Below, piece by piece: positions 56,580-64,000 of a stretch of DNA of 64,000 bases. The DNA is from Termitomyces sp. T153 (taxonomy: Eukaryota > Basidiomycota > Agaricomycetes > Agaricales > Lyophyllaceae), in NCBI GenBank assembly GCA_018296165.2, contig JACKQL020000003.1:620001-684000 (forward strand), written 5' to 3'. Made by a program: the position numbers and the translations under genes. The first letter of the stretch is position 1. Each line of letters begins with the position of its first letter. The notes under the pieces are model-generated. The model had not been told where the DNA came from, did not search any database, and saw only the letters and a program-made list of their open reading frames with translations.

Positions 56580-58437
56580 TGCAAATATTCAAGACATGTT
56601 CCTGGGGCAGATTTCTCCTCTTGCTGCCCCTCCATCATACCGACCACCAGTTATTGAAACTCCCTCAACATCCCAAGAACCAAAGATCTCGATGAATACC
56701 ATGAAATCTATACCTGATCTAGAACCAAAACTTGATACCTGATTTGAGGCTACTCCTGCTGTACCAAGACTGACCACGCACGTCCCCGCAACTTTGTCCA
56801 TCACCAAACCTACTGAGATGTTCACCCCTCCATGAGGTGGGAACGCATGTCCAGCAAGCATGTTTGCGGCGAGCCCGAGCCACCTCGCAATCCACATTAC
56901 ATCCACCACTGTACCTACCCCCAAATCTCAAAGATCTGGCACTACACCTAACAAGCTCGAGTACTTCCTGCCTACTCTTGAGCCAAAAGTCTCCGAATTC
57001 GGCAAAGGACATGAGATTTTGCACTCCTTGTCCCATACTCAAGTCTTGCTAGAGCAAGGTACAAGTACTGGGTCATTCTCGGCCATTGTACATAAGAAGG
57101 TGACAGAGCTACTGACGACAATGACTTCCTTGTACTTAGATGTTTATGCAAAGGTGTCAGAGACACCGAAGAAAGTCCAGCGAGCCAGAGCTCGTGATGA
57201 GCCCTGGGTATGGAGAGCTGGCTGAGTTGTTGCATGAGGCAGCGTTACTAGAATTCTCATTGGAGCATGGAGAGTTGCCTGGTGAGGGTGCAAAGAAGGC
57301 AGGTGTTGAGCTGGAGAAGAAGGAAAGACAAGGGGAAATGAAGGGGGGAGAGGAAAGGGAGAAGCAGCCAGTTGTCAAGGCCGAGGAAGAAAAGAAGAAG
57401 CATGCTACCATGGCTAAGGCTCATGCGAAGCAGGAAGCGTTAGCAAGCGAGTCAAAAAGTGTCTTCTGCAACCCACTCCTCAGGAGCAAGTCGGTGCAGA
57501 AACAGGACGAGTCGGTGGACAGTGAGGCCCACAAAGAGAAATCTGTGACCCTCTCCTTTTGCCCACTGCCTGAACTGCCTTTCTTTCAAAGCACATCCAC
57601 CCCCTTCCTTAGCAATTACTCCAATACCAGAAAAAGAGGTTGTGCCAGCTGATGCCACGGCACAGGATGCAGAGATCAAGTCTCCTGTACAGACATCCCC
57701 TAGATCTTTGTGGTATTTTACTAGCCTCAAGCATTTTGCAAGTTCCTTGAAAACCTCACTGATGAGTAGTTCCCAACCTCAAGACAGCATGTCTGCGTCA
57801 TCAGAAATGTCAGAGGATTGGTCAGTCATTCCTATGCCAATGGAGAATAGTGGTGAAATTGAGAACAAGAATGGACTTTTCAATGGTCCAGGCATTGGGT
57901 GGCCAGTGTTGTCTCCCAAAAAGAGTTCAGGTGTTGGAAGATCAGCATTGTTCATGGATAGGATTTTCAACTGAAATCAAAAGACATCAAAGATGTTGAC
58001 AGTGTTGTCTGCCAGTGATGCAAATAGTGCGTATGAGGCCATCGGTAAATGCTACTCTCTCTCATTGTTACGTCAATGCTGACCTAAGACCTTCAGATCA
58101 ACTTGCTAAGTCAAAAGCAGGAAAATCTGCAGCATCACTCATCCCACTGCTCAACCCCATGTCATTCACACTTGACATCCCCATCATCCAGGAGAACAAT
58201 CAGCTTCTGCCCTCTCCGCCAGAACTCCTCTCACCAAAGTGGTCTGCATCCCTCTATGTCCCATCCACATCTCAATTTCCACCTATCTTTTCTGCACATC
58301 CCACGAGTTCATTTTATACTTCTATTCCTCAAATTTCGGAAAATTACACATCTTCTCGTGCATTAGATTCTGTAGGCAAGGACAAACTCATGAGCCCAGA
58401 TTTCACTTCTCCAACAGGGCCCCACAGCAAAGCATAG
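56580..58437 (+). pseudogene. Degenerate Ser/Pro-rich cargo coding region
   Basis: A chain of plus-strand frames with stops and shifts: MFLGQISPLAAPPSYRPPVI, then PTPKSQRSGTTPNKLEYFLP (56,920-56,970), YLDVYAKVSETPKKVQRARA, then a frame change to ELAELLHEAALLEFSLEHGE, a Lys/Glu-rich helix (57,290-57,440), SSEMSEDWSVIPMPMENSGE (57,800-57,860), and a proline/serine-rich end (LPSPPELLSPKWSASLYVPS, 58,200-58,260). Charged-helix and disordered segments alternate. No domain recognised. Probably one decayed cargo gene. Confidence 0.4.
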
Positions 58438-58744
58438 ACATGGAGTACCAACCCAGTGGTCGAATGCAAATACCACAAATGAACAGCTGTCAAGCCCAGA
58501 TGCTGTGCTTTTCTTGGTGCAGCCGACAAGTCCTGTATATATGCCACATGCTACAGCACTCACCATGCGCTCTCAAGAGACCATCACTGACTCCCCTACG
58601 CGTAACTTTAGCTCTCTGCTCCAGAGAAGTTCTATTGAATGCCAGGATAGTCATATTTGGGTGCATCGTTGTCCAAACTGGTACTTTGATTGAGATTGTG
58701 GCTGTCTTGATTTTAGAGAGTACGTATAATCGTCATCGACGGAC

Positions 58745-60845
<2,101 letters not shown>

Positions 60846-60906
60846 TGAGAGAAGTGCTCAGAGTAAGTAAGAAACTGGCCAGGATTTACCAAGGCTCGAG
60901 GCAAAT

Positions 60907-62006
60907 AAATCTAATCTAGAATTAGGGTAGCCAAATGATCACAAATGCATGCACATTCTTTCTTATAACCCCATCACAATGCCAATCTTTCAGCTCAAAT
61001 ACACCAGCACAGAGCTGACCACAATGCCTAATTTTGAGATCCTGTATAATAACATCTGCCTAGGGTCCACCATTTCCATCCATCTGTCACAGGTCAGTGT
61101 TGAGATTTTTGTATGACTACACAGAATTAACAAGCTTCAGGCACGTGAGTCTCTGTCTTGTGTCGTCAAACTGGAGCACAATGACAACCAACTGATCCTC
61201 AACCACACACAGGAACTCATTGTTGTTGACAAACCCCTCTCAACGACACTGTCCAACCAATCAAGAGTTAACCAGACATGCACAATGACACTGTCCCAGG
61301 TAGTTGCGCAGTGCTTGGGCTGCACAAAATCTTGATCTGCTCGTTACCGACCATATAGCATTCCACGCGCTGTCCACGGCCAGTGAATTCAAATTTGAGA
61401 GGCTTGTAGATCAGATTGATTTTGGTGATTTTTCTTGTAAGTTGATGCCCTGTCTGTCCTGCTGATTTAGCCCTCATTTTTCTTGACTTCAGCTGTTGTT
61501 CATCTGTTTCTTGGAGACTTGGAAGTCTATGATTTTGTACACTATGTTACCGACTCAGTACTATGTATTAAGCATCTTGATGAGCAATGCAACACGTGTT
61601 TCTGTATATTGTTTCTATATAATATTATTACATTTTTCTATTGCATGTTTTTTGAGAAATATCATATGTTATGCTGACATGTGTTTCTTAAGAAGAATAC
61701 AGAGTATTTCTTGAGATACAAACTAAGAACAGGACAAAGGTTTTTTGAGAAACATGTGCTAAAACATATCATGTGTTTCTCAAGAAAATCATTGAGAACA
61801 TTTCAAATATTTTGAGGATTGTTTCTTCAGAAAAAACACGGAAAAATTTATCATTCTACAAAAGAAACATTAAGAGAATATTTGATATATTTATTGAAAT
61901 TTTCTGACACAAAATTTAGCATGTTTCTTGAGAGAAAGGTGTCAGAAATTGAAAAACATATTTCTGACACCTTTTTCTCAGGAAACATGCTACATTTCCT
62001 GAAGTG
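60907..62006. repeat. Right terminal inverted repeat (about 1.1 kb)
   Basis: Inverted match to 31,733-32,850. Contains the same hairpin and AAGAAACA-type palindromes (about 61,675-61,790). Several CACGTG sites of the left TIR appear as CATGTG here, the change expected from CpG decay. Ends CCTGAAGTG at 62,006, followed by the CAT duplication. Confidence 0.88.
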
Positions 62007-62009
62007 CAT

Positions 62010-62238
62010 GTGGGTTCTGTGCAGAATGCACATGGCAACTGATCATGTGACCAAACACATGACCAAGCCAAGCATGTGCATTGGCAGTTCCCTGACAGTT
62101 TTTGGCTATTGAAATGCTTGACAATTGATATTTCAGGCATACAAAACAACTATCTACTACTCCTGAATGCCAAAGGCAACAAGCTAGAATCCAAAGGAGG
62201 CCTTTAACAGTCACAAATGACAGATCCTGATAATTGTT
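62010..62238. other. Right flank of the giant element
   Basis: Continues the target repeat (GTGGGTTCTGTGCAGAATGC, then GATCATGTGACCAAACACAT) that is also present at 31,626-31,683. No gene. Confidence 0.5.
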
Positions 62239-62966
62239 GTGCAAAGATCTTTACAACAGATCAATACTGTGGTTGTTTCACCACTTCAATCTGGGCCTGG
62301 GGGTTTAGGACCTAGGGGTATCAGATCTTTGGGACAGATCAATACTGTTGTTGTGCCCCCACTTCAATTTAGGCCTGGAGGTATGGGAACTGGGGGCATT
62401 AATCAATCTATGGGACTTGGGAGTTTGAGACTTGGAAATAATCACCAATCTATAGGCACCACTTCTGGTTTTTTCAGAAAGACTTATTATTCAGCCAGCT
62501 GCTGTCAATGATTCATGGTGATTCCTGAAACTATTTTGTCTGAAGGGTGGGATGCTCCTTTACTAAACTCTATTCCAAGACTTGCTCCTGCACATGGATG
62601 GAATTTGCTTTACAGAATGCTATACCTAGACTCGCTCCTGTACATGGAGCTCCCTTACCAAAGCTGCCACCTATTCCTGCCCCTGTCCCAGAAAGAGACA
62701 ATGTATCAAGACTAATTAACCAGCCTACTGTTGGTCAATCTACTGTGGTTATTCCTCAAACTTATCTCTCTGAAGGATGGGATGCTCCTTTACAAAACTC
62801 TATTCCTAGAATGGTACCAGCTCCACCTGCTCCTGCACTTAGAAGAGTCAGAGTTGCTCTGGACCAACCCCTTGATGATCCATTGGGTAAGCAGGATGAC
62901 ATGCCTTCTAATGATGACTTGGAGTATGTGGATCCTAAAGTGAGGTGTCTGTTGTGTTCTATGTGA
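62239..62966 (+). pseudogene. Degenerate repeat-containing coding region
   Basis: Two protein-level repeat types. QINTVVV(S/P)PLQ-x-(G/R)PGG occurs twice (62,256-62,380, period about 75 bp). VVIP(E/Q)T-x-LSEGWDAPL-x-NSIPR occurs at about 62,512-62,580 and 62,748-62,815, with partial copies between. The frames change several times, and it ends LEYVDPKVRCLLCSM. Looks like a decayed Gly/Pro-rich repeat protein, perhaps a retroelement gag. No family named. Confidence 0.35.
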
Positions 62967-63044
62967 ATACAATGTAATTACATGAATCACAGGATATTCA
63001 TCTATTGTTCACTTCCTTGCTTTGTTCCTTCCACTAATAATATG

Positions 63045-63320
63045 TGGGGCCATGTGGCTCAGTGGGCACCATGCATGTCTCTTGGTATGCAGTTCTCTCA
63101 TGCCATCTCAAGAGATCCATGAGGTTGGGGGTTCAAACCTGCCTGGTTGCAGTTGGAATGCTCCTGTGAAACACAATCACATGTTCTCAGATGAGTACTT
63201 GGGTATAGGCCAGGCAATGCATCCTAGGCCAAGTCATAGCAGCAACTGGGTGGAGTGATTGCCAATCACTGGGCCCTGTGATGGGGTGCTGTGAGGTGCT
63301 GGGTTGGACTACAATAGACA
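63045..63320 (+). mobile_element. tRNA-headed SINE-like element
   Basis: GGGGCCATGTGGCTCAGTGG carries a pol III A box (TGGCTCAGTGG, 63,054-63,064). GGTTCAAACC (63,130-63,139) is a B box, 66 nt downstream. The head resembles a tRNA with an enlarged anticodon region. The body continues to about 63,320 with G/T-rich sequence (GGTGCTGTGAGGTGCTGGGT). The 3' end is undefined and no flanking duplication was found. Confidence 0.5.
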
Positions 63321-63803
63321 CTAGCTGCCAAGGTTATTCAACACTTCCAGATTCCACCAATCTGGATGCCAAAGTAACAGAAGGTCTGGAGGATGCTGAG
63401 TGAAGCATGGTATGCCCTGACAGAGTATGTTGGATTTGTAGCTGGCAAAAGCCAACCTCCACCACAGTAAATCCTTAGCCTTGGCACCTGTGGAACCAGG
63501 CAGATGGGCCACCCATGAGACACCAGTACCACATCCTACAATGACATCAAGGTTATTACCATGCTCCCTGCAGATCAGAAAAAGATCCATGGGCTGTCTG
63601 GAACTCAGGAAATTGGGAGGGGATGGATTGTCATGTGAAACCAATGTGTCAGCAAGTAGTTTGGCAACCCGGATCAGCCTGTCAAACAAGACAGCATCAG
63701 ACAGGTGAGGCCCTGGGTCAGGTCAGCAAAACAGTGCATGTGGGAGAACAAATCCTTGATTGACCAAGACATACTGGGTTGGTTGGGCTGGGTTGGCACA
63801 GTA
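63321..63803. other. Unassigned repeat-like sequence
   Basis: A minus-strand open frame (63,321-63,689) shows no family signature (TGVSWVAHLPGSTGAKAKDL). CpG is scarce. Probably transposon-derived, but I cannot assign it. Confidence 0.25.
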
Positions 63804-64000
63804 TGTTAGAATTGGACATGATGATGTGATGAGGTAATAGGATGCCATGAACCAAGGCCAGGGCCACTGTGGCACACAGTGGCCACAGGCCATCCTTTGT
63901 CTGGCACACAGTGGCCATGGGCCATCCTTTGTCTACACTTACTATATATACAAGGACCACTCATAGAGTACCCTCAGTTACTTTACATGTTCTGAGGATA
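63804..64000 (+). mobile_element. Putative LTR start, runs off the window
   Basis: TGTTAGAATTGGACATGATG at 63,804 is a typical copia-type LTR start. A 32-bp tandem duplication (GGCACACAGTGGCCA..., 63,871-63,902 and 63,903-63,934) precedes a TATA box (ACTATATATACAAGG, 63,941-63,955). The 3' end of the LTR is outside the window, so family and completeness are unknown. Confidence 0.45.

Overview
The window looks like nuclear DNA of a mushroom-forming basidiomycete (Agaricomycetes). Genes are split by many 48-65 bp GT..AG introns with CTAAC/TTGAC-type branch sites. The gene set fits (TRAPP-II Trs65, NOSIP, DUF6535, AIG1-like GTPases, a septin-type G-domain protein), as do the transposon families (Tnp2-type CACTA, Ty3/gypsy with the CWRCQKPGHFA zinc knuckle, Helitron-type helicase debris). 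Exon structures below were read by hand from splice signals and reading frame; no alignment program was run.

Layout. 1-10.4 kb: two tandem zinc alcohol/polyol dehydrogenase genes on the minus strand (the first cut by the window edge), separated by about 7.2 kb of repeats: a 287-bp MITE, a 62-bp tandem repeat, a Helitron helicase remnant, and a gypsy derivative that keeps gag and protease but no recognisable reverse transcriptase. 10.7-30.8 kb: the gene-rich part. It holds a dead AIG1-like GTPase, TRS65, a DUF6535-ankyrin gene with one frameshift, two intact AIG1-like GTPases, a small basic protein, NOSIP, a tail-anchored septin-type G-domain protein and a SAM-dependent methyltransferase.

31,733-62,006: one 30.3-kb CACTA-type element. 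Its ends read CACTTCAGGAAATG..., the TIRs are 1.1 kb, and it is flanked by a 3-bp CAT duplication. An uninterrupted paralogue of the target lies 100 bp to the left. The element carries a Tnp2 transposase gene (minus strand, five in-frame TGA stops), a WD40-like gene and at least five other transposon-linked cargo genes. It also carries two intron-containing fragments of host genes: the Cch1 calcium channel, and AROM (3-dehydroquinate synthase plus the start of EPSP synthase). A pair of 1.9-kb inverted arms inside it each carry a copy of one cargo gene plus arrays of a near-palindromic repeat.

62-64 kb: repeat-derived coding-like sequence, a tRNA-headed SINE-like element and the start of an LTR.

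A common thread is loss of CpG in the transposon parts: arginine CGA codons have become TGA stops and CGG has become TGG. The housekeeping genes between 12 and 30 kb do not show this. It points to CpG methylation followed by deamination, or a RIP-like process, acting on repeats.
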